In this document: piece after piece, positions 17,462-25,683 of the stretch
Layout: the number at the start of each line of letters is the position of its first letter
Position numbering within the stretch: the stretch's first letter is position 1
Assembly: GCA_959023295.1 (NCBI GenBank)
Contig: CAUFBM010000003.1
Span: forward strand, 62,001 to 126,000
Length of the DNA: 64,000 nt
From: an uncultured Collinsella sp.
GTDB lineage: Bacteria > Actinomycetota > Coriobacteriia > Coriobacteriales > Coriobacteriaceae
Direction of reading: 5' to 3'
Notes under the pieces: generated by a model
Told to the model about the DNA's origin: nothing
The model's input: the letters and a program-made list of their open reading frames with translations, nothing else
Database searches by the model: none
Position numbers and translations under genes: made by a program

Positions 17462-17503
17462 TAAAAGAAAAACCCCACAGCCCATTCGAGCTGCGGGGTT
17501 TCC
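17462..17503 (-). terminator. Intrinsic terminator of the kinase-like gene (minus strand)
   Basis: On the minus strand AACCCCGCAGC (17500-17490) pairs with GCTGTGGGGTT (17481-17471) and is followed by TTTCTTTT. It faces the proS terminator, insulating the convergent units. Confidence 0.88.
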
Positions 17504-17539
17504 CTTTGTGCCTCCGATGCGAAATGAATCGCTCAGATA

Positions 17540-18304
17540 TTACTGATAATCGACGACGTCGATCCAGTCCTTAAGGAACTCATCGTTCACGTTGCGCTTA
17601 CGAGCGAGCTCGGAAGCGGCAACGATGCTCGTCCACTGACGCACGACCTGCATGGGCATGTCAGCGCGGTCGCAGTAGAGCTCCAGGTAGGCCTCGGCCT
17701 GGTCCTTGCTGTTGAGGGCAAAGAGCAGGTAGGTGGTGGCAACGTCAGCAGCAGGGGAGCCCTGGGTGGCGTGTGCCCAGTCGCACACATAGAGCTGGCC
17801 ATCGTCGCCGACGATGACGTTGGAGGGGTTGAAGTCGCCGTGGCAAACCTTGAACTCCTTGGTCATGCCGTCCAGACGCTCCTGAAGGTTGTAGCGCGTG
17901 GTGGCATTGAGCTGATCGAGGCTGTCGATCATGCGGGCGAACTTGTCGCGCTGACGGTTGAGCAGCGGGGAGGTGTAGCCGTGGATCTCGATCTGGAGGT
18001 CGACGAACATCTCGAGGTACTCACCAAAGCGCTGGGGCTCGGCAGTCATCTTCTCGGCAAGGGTGGTGCCCGGAACCTTCTCGGTCACGAGAGCCCAGCC
18101 GTTGGCGTTCTCGAGCTGAGAAACCTCGAGAGCCTTGGGGCTGCGGATGCCGCACTCATTGATGCGGGCAAGATTCAAAGCCTCGTTGAACACGTCGGAG
18201 ACGGGCTTGGTCTCGTTAAAGACCTTGACGATCTTGTCACCCAGGTCGTAAACGACCTTGTTGCCGCGACGGACGAGCTCGGTCTTGGAATCGGGGAGCA
18301 GCAT
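17540..18304 (-). CDS. Aminoglycoside-phosphotransferase-like (APH/choline kinase fold) protein
   Basis: A 254-residue protein with the protein-kinase-like phosphotransferase core: an N-lobe with VVYDLGDKIVKVFNE (putative ATP-site Lys), then the catalytic loop VCHGDFNPSNVIV (HGD-x4-N) and the metal-binding YVCDWAHATQGSPAADVATT (DW-x-A). This fits the APH family, which includes many small-molecule kinases; the substrate cannot be deduced and antibiotic resistance should not be assumed. ATG 18304 follows AAAGGAT on the minus strand. It lies 88 bp downstream of adhE on the same strand and may be partly co-transcribed with it. Confidence 0.8.
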   Translation of the reverse strand: MLLPDSKTELVRRGNKVVYDLGDKIVKVFNETKPVSDVFNEALNLARINECGIRSPKALEVSQLENANGWALVTEKVPGTTLAEKMTAEPQRFGEYLEMFVDLQIEIHGYTSPLLNRQRDKFARMIDSLDQLNATTRYNLQERLDGMTKEFKVCHGDFNPSNVIVGDDGQLYVCDWAHATQGSPAADVATTYLLFALNSKDQAEAYLELYCDRADMPMQVVRQWTSIVAASELARKRNVNDEFLKDWIDVVDYQ

Positions 18305-18337
18305 GATTGCATCCTTTCAACGATGCGATAGAAGCAA

Positions 18338-18373
18338 CGGCGGGGGCGTGCGTACACCCGTGCACCCCCGCCG
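18338..18373 (-). terminator. GC-rich hairpin between adhE and the kinase-like gene
   Basis: CGGCGGGGG (18338-18346) pairs with CCCCCGCCG (18365-18373), with further imperfect pairing inside. No T run follows, so it could be a weak terminator or an RNA-processing/stability hairpin at the adhE 3' end. Confidence 0.5.
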
Positions 18374-18392
18374 CAAATAACCGTGCTAAAAA

Positions 18393-21041
18393 CTAGCAGA
18401 CGGCGTAGTCCTGGGGCTCGCGGCCGTAGTAGGCGTCCAGGTAGAGCTCCTTGATCTCGCTCATGAGCGGGTAGCGCGGGTTAGCGCCGGTGCACTGGTC
18501 GTTGAATGCCTGCTCGGTCATCTCGTCGAGGGTGTCGAGGAAGTACTGCTCGTCAACACCGTAGTCGGCGATGGTCTTCTTGACACCGATGAAGTCCTTG
18601 AGCTCCTCGAGCTTCGTGATGAAGTTCTCGAAGACCTCCTTGTCGTCCTTGCCCTCGATGCCGCAGTACTTGGCCATCTCGGCGTAGTTGTGCAGCGCGT
18701 TGGGGTAAGGATACTGGGAGAAGGTACCCATCTTGACGGGAGCCTCGGCGGCGTTGTAGCGCATGACGCGGGTCAGGATGACGGCGTTTGCGAGGCCGTG
18801 GGGCAGGTGATGGAAAGCGCCGAGCTTGTGGGCCATGGAGTGGTTGAGGCCCAGGAAGGCGTTGGCGAAGGCCATACCGGCCATGCAGGAGGCGTTGTGC
18901 ATCTCCTCGCGGGCATGCGGGTCCTTGGCACCGTTCGTGAAGCTGGAGGGCAGGTTCTCGAAGACGAGCTTAGCAGCGCGCTCGGAGAGGCCCTTGGTGT
19001 AGTCGGAAGCCATGATGGAGACGTAGGACTCGATGGCGTGGGTCATGACATCGATGCCGGAGGCAGCGGTCAGGCCGCGCGGGGCGGTCATGCAGTTGTC
19101 GGCGTCGACGATAGCCATGTTGGGGAGCAGCGCGTAGTCGGCGAGCGGCCACTTGATGCCGGTCTCCTTGTCGGTGATGATGGCGAACGGCGTGCACTCG
19201 GAGCCGGTACCCGAAGAGGTCGGGACGGCGACGAAGTAGGCCTTCTTGCCCATCTCGGGGAAGGTGAAGATACGCTTGCGGATGTCCATGAAGTCCATGG
19301 CCATGTCCTCAAACTTGCACTCGGGGTGCTCGTACATCATCCACATGATCTTGCCGGCGTCCATAGCGGAGCCACCGCCGACGGCGATGATGACGTCCGG
19401 CTCAAAGAGAGCCATCTGCTTGGCGCCGCGACGTGCGCACTGCAGCGACGGATCGGGCTCGACGTCGTAGAAGCAGTCGTGGGCGATGCCCATCTCGTCG
19501 AGCTTGGCCTCGATGGCGCGGGTGTTGCCATTCTTGAAGAGGAACTGGTCGGTGACGATGAAGGCGCGCTTCTTGCCCATGACGGTACCGAGCTCGTCGA
19601 GGGCGACGGGCGTGGAACCCTTCTTGAAGTAGACCTTCTCGGGAGCGCGGAACCACAGCATGTTCTCACGGCGCTCGGCCACAGTCTTAACGTTGATCAA
19701 GTGCTTCACCCCAACGTTCTCGGAGACGGAGTTGCCGCCCCAGGAGCCGCAGCCCAGGGTCAGAGACGGCTTCATGCCAAAGTTGTACAGGTCACCGATG
19801 CCGCCGTGCGAGGACGGGGTGTTGATGACGATACGGCAGGCCTTCATGACGTGCTCGAACAGGCTGATCTTCTCGGCCTGGGCGGGGTGCACGTACAGAG
19901 AGGCGGTGTGGCCCGGGCCACCGGCGAGCACCAGGTGCTCGGCCTTGTCGACGGCCTCCTGGAAGTCCTTGGCGTGGTACATGGCCAGGACCGGGGAGAG
20001 CTTCTCGTGGGAGAACTCCTCCTTGGCGGGGTCGGTGGAGGTGACCTCGGCGATCAGGATCTTGGTCTTGGCGGGAACCTCGATGCCGGCGAGCTCGGCG
20101 ATCTTGGCGGCAGCCATGCCGGGGATGCGGTGGTCGAGAGCGCCGTTCTTGAACATGGCGGCACGCAGGGCCTCCATCTCGGCACCCTGCTTGACGAAGT
20201 AGCAGCCGCGCTTCTGGAACTCGGCCTTGACCTGGTCATAGATGGTGTCGATGACGGTCACGGACTGCTCGGAAGCGCAGATCATGCCGTTGTCGAAGGT
20301 CTTGGAGTGGATGATGGAGTTGACGGCGAGCAGCACGTCGGCGGTGTCGTCGATGACGACCGGGGTGTTACCGGCGCCAACGCCCAGGGCGGGCTTGCCC
20401 GAGGAGTAAGCGGCCTTGACCATGCCCGGGCCACCGGTGGCGAGGATGATGTCGACGTCGCGCATGACCATGTTGGTCAGCTCGATGGAGGGGACATCAA
20501 CCCAGCCGATGATGCCCTCGGGGGCACCGGCCTTGACGGCGGCATCAAGCACGAGCTTGGCGGCGGCGATGGTGCACTTGGCGGCAGCCGGGTGCGGGGA
20601 GATGATGATGGCGTTGCGGGTCTTCAGGCTGATCAGCGTCTTGAAGATCGCGGTAGAAGTGGGGTTGGTCGTCGGGATGACGGCGCCCACGATGCCGATG
20701 GGCTCGGCGATCTTGGTGATGCCGTAAGCCTCGTCGCGCTCCAGGACACCACAGGTCTTGGTGTTCTTGTAAGCGTTGTAGATGTACTCTGCGGCGTAGT
20801 GGTTCTTGATGACCTTGTCCTCAAGAACGCCGCGGCCGGTCTCCTCGATGGCCATCTTCGCCAACGGGATACGAGCCTTGTTGGCAGCCATGGCGGCCTC
20901 ATAGAAGATCTTGTCGACCTGCTCCTGCGTGTACGTAGCAAAAAGCGCCTGGGCCTCTCGCATCTGAGCGAGCTTAGCCTCAAGCGCCTCTACGTTGTCC
21001 ACAATTGCGGGAGTAGTGTTTTCCGGTGACTTTTTCACCAT
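18393..21041 (-). CDS. adhE: Bifunctional acetaldehyde-CoA/alcohol dehydrogenase AdhE
   Basis: AdhE reduces acetyl-CoA to acetaldehyde and then ethanol, reoxidising NADH in fermentation, and assembles into spirosomes. The 882-residue protein has an N-terminal aldehyde dehydrogenase half (residues 1 to about 440; GIVGAVIPTTNPTSTAIFKT; the catalytic Cys in NGMICASEQS) and a C-terminal iron alcohol dehydrogenase half with the NAD motif VGGGSAMDAGKIMW and iron-ligand His in LNHSMAHKLGAFHHLPHG. ATG at 21041 follows AAGGAG on the minus strand. Its own promoter region contains a perfect 12-bp-arm palindrome (21134-21163). It is isolated from the flanking plus-strand units. Confidence 0.97.
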   Translation of the reverse strand: MVKKSPENTTPAIVDNVEALEAKLAQMREAQALFATYTQEQVDKIFYEAAMAANKARIPLAKMAIEETGRGVLEDKVIKNHYAAEYIYNAYKNTKTCGVLERDEAYGITKIAEPIGIVGAVIPTTNPTSTAIFKTLISLKTRNAIIISPHPAAAKCTIAAAKLVLDAAVKAGAPEGIIGWVDVPSIELTNMVMRDVDIILATGGPGMVKAAYSSGKPALGVGAGNTPVVIDDTADVLLAVNSIIHSKTFDNGMICASEQSVTVIDTIYDQVKAEFQKRGCYFVKQGAEMEALRAAMFKNGALDHRIPGMAAAKIAELAGIEVPAKTKILIAEVTSTDPAKEEFSHEKLSPVLAMYHAKDFQEAVDKAEHLVLAGGPGHTASLYVHPAQAEKISLFEHVMKACRIVINTPSSHGGIGDLYNFGMKPSLTLGCGSWGGNSVSENVGVKHLINVKTVAERRENMLWFRAPEKVYFKKGSTPVALDELGTVMGKKRAFIVTDQFLFKNGNTRAIEAKLDEMGIAHDCFYDVEPDPSLQCARRGAKQMALFEPDVIIAVGGGSAMDAGKIMWMMYEHPECKFEDMAMDFMDIRKRIFTFPEMGKKAYFVAVPTSSGTGSECTPFAIITDKETGIKWPLADYALLPNMAIVDADNCMTAPRGLTAASGIDVMTHAIESYVSIMASDYTKGLSERAAKLVFENLPSSFTNGAKDPHAREEMHNASCMAGMAFANAFLGLNHSMAHKLGAFHHLPHGLANAVILTRVMRYNAAEAPVKMGTFSQYPYPNALHNYAEMAKYCGIEGKDDKEVFENFITKLEELKDFIGVKKTIADYGVDEQYFLDTLDEMTEQAFNDQCTGANPRYPLMSEIKELYLDAYYGREPQDYAVC

Positions 21042-21133
21042 TTGTGTCTCCTTGCGATCGGAGATTTACCCTACGTCTTGCATGATAGCAAGAAATTAAT
21101 CGGCGAACGGTCAGATTCCTCTAAAAGGCACAC

Positions 21134-21163
21134 TAAAACGCTTCAATATACTGAAGCGTTTTA
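21134..21163. promoter_or_regulatory. Perfect palindrome upstream of adhE
   Basis: Arms TAAAACGCTTCA (21134-21145) and TGAAGCGTTTTA (21152-21163) are perfect inverted repeats with a 6-bp centre. On the minus strand the centre includes TATATT, which could be a -10 element, about 100 bp before the adhE start. It may be a repressor operator (redox or fermentation control) or a bidirectional hairpin; it does not match the Rex consensus TTGTGAA-N6-TTCACAA. Confidence 0.5.
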
Positions 21164-21188
21164 ACTAAACTATCCTATAGCATCGCCC

Positions 21189-21250
21189 CACTCATTGGGG
21201 ACAGGCTTACATGAGTGCTTTCACTCATGTAAGCCTGTCCCCAATGAGTG
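21189..21250. repeat. REP-like perfect inverted repeat (29-bp arms)
   Basis: Arms 21189-21217 and 21222-21250 are perfectly complementary around a CTTT loop. Each arm contains TTGGGGACAG-type sequence and is itself bounded by CACTCAT and ATGAGTG, so the DNA can also fold into two small hairpins. GGGGACAG/CTGTCCCC palindromes resemble extragenic repeats mobilised by REP-associated transposases; no transposase gene is in the window. It sits between the adhE promoter and the rpmB terminator. Confidence 0.7.
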
Positions 21251-21251
21251 C

Positions 21252-21284
21252 AAAAAGGCGCCCTCCGTAGGGGAGGGCGCCTTT
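21252..21284 (-). terminator. Intrinsic terminator of rpmB (minus strand)
   Basis: Arms 21254-21266 and 21272-21284 form a perfect 13-bp stem; on the minus strand it ends in TTTTT. Confidence 0.92.
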
Positions 21285-21352
21285 GGTAAGTTCTATGTGA
21301 ACGCGAGGTCTTTGACCCGGAGAGTCCGAGGTACTTGTTGGTAAGACCTTAT

Positions 21353-21541
21353 TTAGGAGCGCGCAACCTTGCCGGACTTAAGGCAGGTGGAGCAAACGTT
21401 CATCTTGCGACGGTGGCCATCGACGACGACGTAGACGCGCTGGATGTTGGGGCGGAACTTACGGTTGGTGACGCGGTGAGAGTGGCTGATGGAGCGACCG
21501 GCAACGGGGTGCTTACCGCAAACTTCGCAAACTTTGGACAT
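21353..21541 (-). CDS. rpmB: 50S ribosomal protein L28 (zinc-binding form)
   Basis: The 62-residue product MSKVCEVCGKHPVAG... contains SHSHRVTNRKFRPNIQ and NVCSTCLKSGKV. The two CxxC pairs (CEVC and CSTC) mark the zinc-binding C+ type of L28. It is part of the large subunit near the E site. The ATG whose A is at 21541 is preceded by GGAGGG on the minus strand; an upstream in-frame ATG would bury that site. Single-gene unit with its own promoter and terminator. Confidence 0.96.
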   Translation of the reverse strand: MSKVCEVCGKHPVAGRSISHSHRVTNRKFRPNIQRVYVVVDGHRRKMNVCSTCLKSGKVARS

Positions 21542-21595
21542 AACTGACCCTCCTTGGGCGACAAACGAACATGTCGCGTTAACAAACAAGCCTGA

Positions 21596-21604
21596 ACTAT
21601 AGCA
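21596..21604 (-). promoter_or_regulatory. Extended -10 promoter of rpmB (minus strand)
   Basis: On the minus strand this reads TGCTATAGT, an extended -10 identical to that upstream of rpsT (34273-34281). No good -35 is seen, as usual for extended -10 promoters. Confidence 0.6.
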
Positions 21605-21832
21605 CAGAAGCAGCTCCCTGTGCGTAATCTACACAGAGATATTTCTCTTTTGGCGATAGTGCTCACGCCACGGCCCTGGACGTAGATCCGATTTGCGTGC
21701 AGCAGAGGGGATTATGCCAGCTCGTGCGTACGTTTTCAAGCTCGTCCCACAAATATATATAGGTTTATTGAGCATTGGGCTCCGTTTACGGATTGCCCTG
21801 TATTTATGCTCGCAATTAAGCTCGAGGTTGGC
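21605..21832. other. Intergenic region between rpmB and pyrR
   Basis: About 230 bp with no plausible gene or strong hairpin. It should hold the pyr promoter; TACACT at 21833-21838 is a possible -10 without a convincing -35. Confidence 0.5.
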
Positions 21833-21856
21833 TACACTATCCCTTGACCATTAAAG

Positions 21857-21953
21857 GGGTACGAGATACCCACATGGAATTACATAGCTGCCAAAGAGCA
21901 GCCCTTCCTGTGGGTGTCTGGTCCGCTTTGAGCGGTCGGGCATCTATTTTTTT
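21857..21953 (+). promoter_or_regulatory. pyr operon attenuator leader
   Basis: Three mutually exclusive hairpins can be drawn: a small 5' hairpin GGGTA/TACCC (21857-21871), a longer one pairing 21865-21874 with 21909-21918, and a terminator (stem 21915-21938 region with a bulge, then a run of T at 21946-21953). The second overlaps both others, the layout expected of anti-antiterminator, antiterminator and terminator. A CAAAGAGCAGCCC stretch (21892-21904) in the loop of the second hairpin could be the PyrR contact. PyrR control is known in other Gram-positives; here it is inference from structure and from pyrR being the next gene. Confidence 0.7.
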
Positions 21954-21992
21954 GACTGTGTCAGCAGTCAAGACATGTGAGGAAGGAGATCG

Positions 21993-22577
21993 ATGGGCAC
22001 GACTTCCCCCAAGGCGGTCATCATGGACGAGACCGCCGTCAATCGAGCGATGACCCGCATCGCGCACGAGATTCTCGAGCGCAACGAGGGCTGTGAAGAC
22101 CTCGCTCTGGTCGGCATCGTCACGCGCGGCGACCTTCTGGCAAAGAAGCTCGCCGAGGAGATCAAGGAGATCGAGGGCGTCGACGTTCCGCTCGGCAGCC
22201 TCGACATCAGCTTCTACCGCGATGACTACGCTACCAATTTCGCTCCCGCGATCCACGCCACCAACATTCCCTTTAGCGTCGACGGCAAGCGCGTCGTGCT
22301 GGTGGACGACATCCTGTATACGGGCCGTACCATTCGCGCCGCTCTCGACGCCGTCATGGACCTGGGCCGTCCGAGCCGCATTGAGCTGGCAGTCCTCGTT
22401 GACCGCGGTCACCGCGAGCTCCCCATCTCGCCGGACTTTGTCGGCAAGAACGTTCCCTCGTCGCATGAGGAGAACGTGCACCTATATATGAAGGAAGTCG
22501 ACGGCCACACCGCTGTCGAGATTAACGACGTCGCGCCGGGTTCCCACGTGGGCTCCGCGCCGCTGGGAGGTGAGTAG
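21993..22577 (+). CDS. pyrR: Bifunctional pyr operon regulator / uracil phosphoribosyltransferase PyrR
   Basis: PyrR binds pyr mRNA when UMP is high and lowers expression of the pyrimidine genes; it also has uracil phosphoribosyltransferase activity. The protein (194 aa) has the PRPP-binding motif VVLVDDILYTGRT, the N-terminal LVGIVTRGDLLAKKLAEEI and the late RGHRELPISPDFVGKNVP segment typical of PyrR. A C-terminal tail of about 20 residues extends past the usual end. ATG 21993 follows GGAAGGAG. It is the first gene after the attenuator, so it probably regulates its own operon. Confidence 0.95.
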   Translation: MGTTSPKAVIMDETAVNRAMTRIAHEILERNEGCEDLALVGIVTRGDLLAKKLAEEIKEIEGVDVPLGSLDISFYRDDYATNFAPAIHATNIPFSVDGKRVVLVDDILYTGRTIRAALDAVMDLGRPSRIELAVLVDRGHRELPISPDFVGKNVPSSHEENVHLYMKEVDGHTAVEINDVAPGSHVGSAPLGGE

Positions 22578-22581
22578 TACC

Positions 22582-23526
22582 GTGGCGTTCAACCATAAGC
22601 ACCTGATCGACATTACCGAGTACTCCGAAGAGGACATCAAGCTCATCCTCGAGACCGCCAAGGCGTTCTCCGAGGTCAACGAGCGTGCGATCAAGAAGGT
22701 CCCCACGCTCAAGGGCAAGACCATCGTCAACATGTTCAACGAGCCCTCGACGCGCACCCGCAGCTCCTTCGAGCTCGCCGAGAAGCGTCTTTCGGCCGAC
22801 AGCCTCAACTTTGGCGGCTCCTCGACCTCCACGGTCAAGGGCGAGAGCCTCGTCGACACCGTCGAGACCCTCAACGCCTATAAGATCGACTGCATCGTCG
22901 TGCGAGATAAGCATGCCGGTGCTCCCTACATCGTCACGCAGAACTCGCCCGCGAGCGTCATCTGCGCCGGCGACGGCAAGCACAACCATCCCACGCAGGC
23001 CCTGCTCGACCTGTACACCATCTGGGAGCACAAGGGCGACTTCCACGGTCTGAAGGTTGCCGTCGTCGGCGATATCGCGCACTCCCGTGTCTGCGGCTCG
23101 CTGATCCCCGCCCTTAAGATCATGGGCTGCGAGACCTACGCCGTCGCCCCCGGCACGCTGCTGCCGCCGGCGCCCGAGGTCCTGGGCTGCGACCACGTGA
23201 CGAGCGACCTCGATTCCGTCCTGCCCGAGCTGGACGTCGTCTACATGCTGCGCGTGCAGCAGGAGCGCCTCGAGGGCGCCCCGTTCCCGACCATTCGTGA
23301 GTACCACAAGCTCTTCGGTCTGACCAAGGACCGCGAGAAGCTCATGAAGCCCGATGCGATCATCTGCCACCCGGGCCCCATCAACCGCGGCGTCGAGTTC
23401 GACTCCTATATGGCCGACCACCCGCAACGCTCCGTCATCCTGGAGCAGGTCTACGCCGGTATCTGCGTGCGTATGGCTATCCTGTATCTGCTGCTTGGAG
23501 GTGCCGATAATGGCCTTGCTTCTTAA
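22582..23526 (+). CDS. pyrB: Aspartate carbamoyltransferase catalytic subunit
   Basis: ATCase joins carbamoyl phosphate to aspartate, the committed pyrimidine step. Carbamoyl-phosphate site NEPSTRTRSSFELAEKRL and KGESLVDTVETL, plus HPTQALLDLYTI and the aspartate-loop region MLRVQQERLEG are present, and CHPGPINRGVEF closes the family signature. No pyrI regulatory subunit is found. The start is GTG 22582; a GTG at 22570 overlaps GGGAGG and the pyrR stop. Length 314. It overlaps pyrC by 17 bp. Confidence 0.95.
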   Translation: MAFNHKHLIDITEYSEEDIKLILETAKAFSEVNERAIKKVPTLKGKTIVNMFNEPSTRTRSSFELAEKRLSADSLNFGGSSTSTVKGESLVDTVETLNAYKIDCIVVRDKHAGAPYIVTQNSPASVICAGDGKHNHPTQALLDLYTIWEHKGDFHGLKVAVVGDIAHSRVCGSLIPALKIMGCETYAVAPGTLLPPAPEVLGCDHVTSDLDSVLPELDVVYMLRVQQERLEGAPFPTIREYHKLFGLTKDREKLMKPDAIICHPGPINRGVEFDSYMADHPQRSVILEQVYAGICVRMAILYLLLGGADNGLAS

Positions 23527-24799
23527 GAATGCCCACGTCGTCGACCCGTCCGTCGATCTTGACGGTGTCGTTGACGTCCTGATTGACGGCGACAAGATCG
23601 CCGAGGTCGGCGAGAATCTCGCCGTCGAGGGAGCCGAGGTCCGCGACCTTTCCGGCAAGTACCTCGTCCCCGGCCTGGTGGATATGCACGTTCACCTTCG
23701 CGAGCCCGGCTATGAGGTCAAAGAGGACATCGAGAGCGGCACCCGCGCAGCTGCCAAGGGCGGCTTTACCGGCGTGTGCGCCATGCCCAATACCGATCCC
23801 GTCACCGATAACGGCACCGTCGTGGAGTTCGTCAAGTCCCGCGCTGCCGAGGTCGGTCACTGCCGCGTCTATCCGTCGGGCGCCATGACCCGCGGTCTTA
23901 AGGGCGAGGCCATGTCCGAGATGGGCGATATGGTCGCCCACGGTGTTGTCGCCTTTACCGACGACGGTCGCGGCGTGCAGGGCGCGGGCATGCTCCGTCG
24001 TTGCATGGACTACGGCAAGATGTTCGGCAAGGTTTTTATGAGCCACTGCCAGGACGAGGACCTGGTCGGCCACGGCCAGATCAACGAGGGCAAGGTCTCG
24101 ACCCGTCTGGCTCTCGAGGGCTGGCCGGCTGCCGGCGAGGAGCTCCAGATCGCTCGCGACATCGAGATCGCCAAGCTGACCGGTGCCAAGCTGCACATCC
24201 AGCACATCTCCACCGCCCATGGCCTGGAGATCGTGCGTGCCGGTAAGGCCGCTGGCGTTCAGGTTACCTGCGAGGCCACCCCGCACCACATGTTCCTGAC
24301 CGAGAACGACCTGGACGAGACCTACAACACCTCGCTCAAGGTTAACCCGCCGCTGCGCACCGACGAGGATGCCGAGGCTATCCGTCAGGGTGTCATCGAC
24401 GGTACCGTCGACGCTATCGTCACCGATCACGCTCCCCACACCCCGTGGGAGAAGGCCCGCGAGTTCGAGCTTGCGCCCTTTGGCATGATCGGCCTCGAGA
24501 CCTCGCTGTCGCTCGTACTCACCGAGCTGGTCAACACGGGCAAGATGAGCGTGGGCCGCATGGTCGAGCTCATGGCTATCAAGCCGCGTGAGATCCTGGG
24601 CCTCGACCAGGTTCAGGTCAAGGCGGGCTCCGTTGCCGACCTGACCGTGTTCGATCCCGCCGCAACCTGGACGGTTGGCGAGGGCGGTTACGAGTCGCGT
24701 GCCGAGAACTCCGGCTTCGCCGGTCGCACGCTTACCGGTCGTGCCACCGATGTGTTTGTCGGCGGCAAACAGACGCTCGCCGACGGCTGCATCTGCTAG
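23510..24799 (+). CDS. pyrC: Dihydroorotase
   Basis: Type I dihydroorotase of the amidohydrolase superfamily cyclises carbamoyl aspartate. The zinc-binding motif VDMHVHLREPGYE, the loop ARG/ASN region GFTGVCAMPNTDP, the histidines in HIQHIST and the catalytic TDHAPHTPWEK are all seen. Length 429 is standard. ATG 23510 lies inside the end of pyrB and follows TTGGAGGTG. A terminator-like hairpin follows before pyrK. Confidence 0.96.
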   Translation: MALLLKNAHVVDPSVDLDGVVDVLIDGDKIAEVGENLAVEGAEVRDLSGKYLVPGLVDMHVHLREPGYEVKEDIESGTRAAAKGGFTGVCAMPNTDPVTDNGTVVEFVKSRAAEVGHCRVYPSGAMTRGLKGEAMSEMGDMVAHGVVAFTDDGRGVQGAGMLRRCMDYGKMFGKVFMSHCQDEDLVGHGQINEGKVSTRLALEGWPAAGEELQIARDIEIAKLTGAKLHIQHISTAHGLEIVRAGKAAGVQVTCEATPHHMFLTENDLDETYNTSLKVNPPLRTDEDAEAIRQGVIDGTVDAIVTDHAPHTPWEKAREFELAPFGMIGLETSLSLVLTELVNTGKMSVGRMVELMAIKPREILGLDQVQVKAGSVADLTVFDPAATWTVGEGGYESRAENSGFAGRTLTGRATDVFVGGKQTLADGCIC

Positions 24800-24819
24800 C
24801 ATAGCCTTATCGCTTTTGT

Positions 24820-24857
24820 GCGCGGTGCCCTTGCGGCGCCGCGCTTTCTGTTCGTTT
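24820..24857 (+). terminator. Terminator-like hairpin between pyrC and pyrK
   Basis: GCGCGGTGCC (24820-24829) pairs with GGCGCCGCGC (24835-24844) with one wobble, followed by TTTCTG and then GTTTTG. The interrupted T tract suggests partial termination, which would lower pyrKDF relative to pyrRBC. Confidence 0.55.
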
Positions 24858-24891
24858 TGACCATGCAACCGCATGGGGGATTGGAGCGTCT

Positions 24892-25683
24892 ATGCCCACA
24901 CCTTCCACTGCACGCATGCACGACTTCGAGGTCGTTTCGAACCGGGAGATCGCCGACGGCATCTTCTCGCTCGTTATCTCGGCCCCCAAGCTTGCAAGTG
25001 CGCTCAAGCCCGGTCAGTTTGTGAACATTGCCGTGCCCGGCGATGCGTCCTCGCTGCTTCGCGTGCCCCTGAGCTTCTATCGCACTGACGCCCAGGCCGG
25101 TACCGTCGAGCTGTGGTACGCCGTCGTGGGCGACGACACCCATCGTCTGTCGCAGATGGCCCCCGGTTCCACCTCTAATCTGCTGGGTCCTGGCGGCCGC
25201 GGCTGGCTTGTGCCCGAGGGCACCAGGAAGGCGCTGCTCGTTGCGGGCGGCATCGGTGTTCCGCCCGTGCTGTGCCTTGCCGGCATGCTTGCCGAGCAGG
25301 GTGTGGCCGTCGATGTGTGCCTGGGCTTTGGCACCGCGTCCAAGGCCGTGGGCATCGACGAGTTCCGCTCGTTGTGCGATACGGTCAACGTGTGCACCGA
25401 TGACGGTTCGCTTGGCACGCACGGTTTTTGCACCGATCCTGCCGCCGAGCTGCTCGGCGAGGGCGGCTACGACTACGTGGCCAGCTGCGGTCCCGCCGTC
25501 ATGATGAAGAGGGTCGCCGCCGCTGCCGCCGAGGCCGGTGCGTACTGCGAGGTTTCGCTCGAGCGCATGATGAGCTGTGGCTTTGGTGCCTGCAACACCT
25601 GCAATGTCGAGACGGTCGACGGTATGAAGGGCGCCTGCATGTGCGGCCCCGTGTTCGATGCTTCCAAGGTGGTGGTCTTCTAG
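24892..25683 (+). CDS. pyrK: Dihydroorotate dehydrogenase electron-transfer subunit
   Basis: PyrK carries FAD and a 2Fe-2S cluster and passes electrons from PyrD to NAD. The N-terminal ferredoxin-reductase-like barrel shows PGQFVNIAVPGD and VPLSFYRTD; the NAD-binding half has LLVAGGIGVPPVLCLAGML; the C-terminal cluster segment is MMSCGFGACNTCNVE with a later Cys in GACMCGPVF. 263 residues, ATG 24892. The TAG overlaps the GTG start of pyrD. Confidence 0.95.
   Translation: MPTPSTARMHDFEVVSNREIADGIFSLVISAPKLASALKPGQFVNIAVPGDASSLLRVPLSFYRTDAQAGTVELWYAVVGDDTHRLSQMAPGSTSNLLGPGGRGWLVPEGTRKALLVAGGIGVPPVLCLAGMLAEQGVAVDVCLGFGTASKAVGIDEFRSLCDTVNVCTDDGSLGTHGFCTDPAAELLGEGGYDYVASCGPAVMMKRVAAAAAEAGAYCEVSLERMMSCGFGACNTCNVETVDGMKGACMCGPVFDASKVVVF

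Noticed and set aside
17540..18304. Kinase-like gene as an aminoglycoside resistance determinant
   Set aside because: Only the general APH fold motifs are seen; the gene lies in a stable housekeeping setting with no mobile-element signs.
21134..21163. adhE palindrome as a Rex site
   Set aside because: Arms TAAAACGCTTCA do not match the Rex half-site TTGTGAA.
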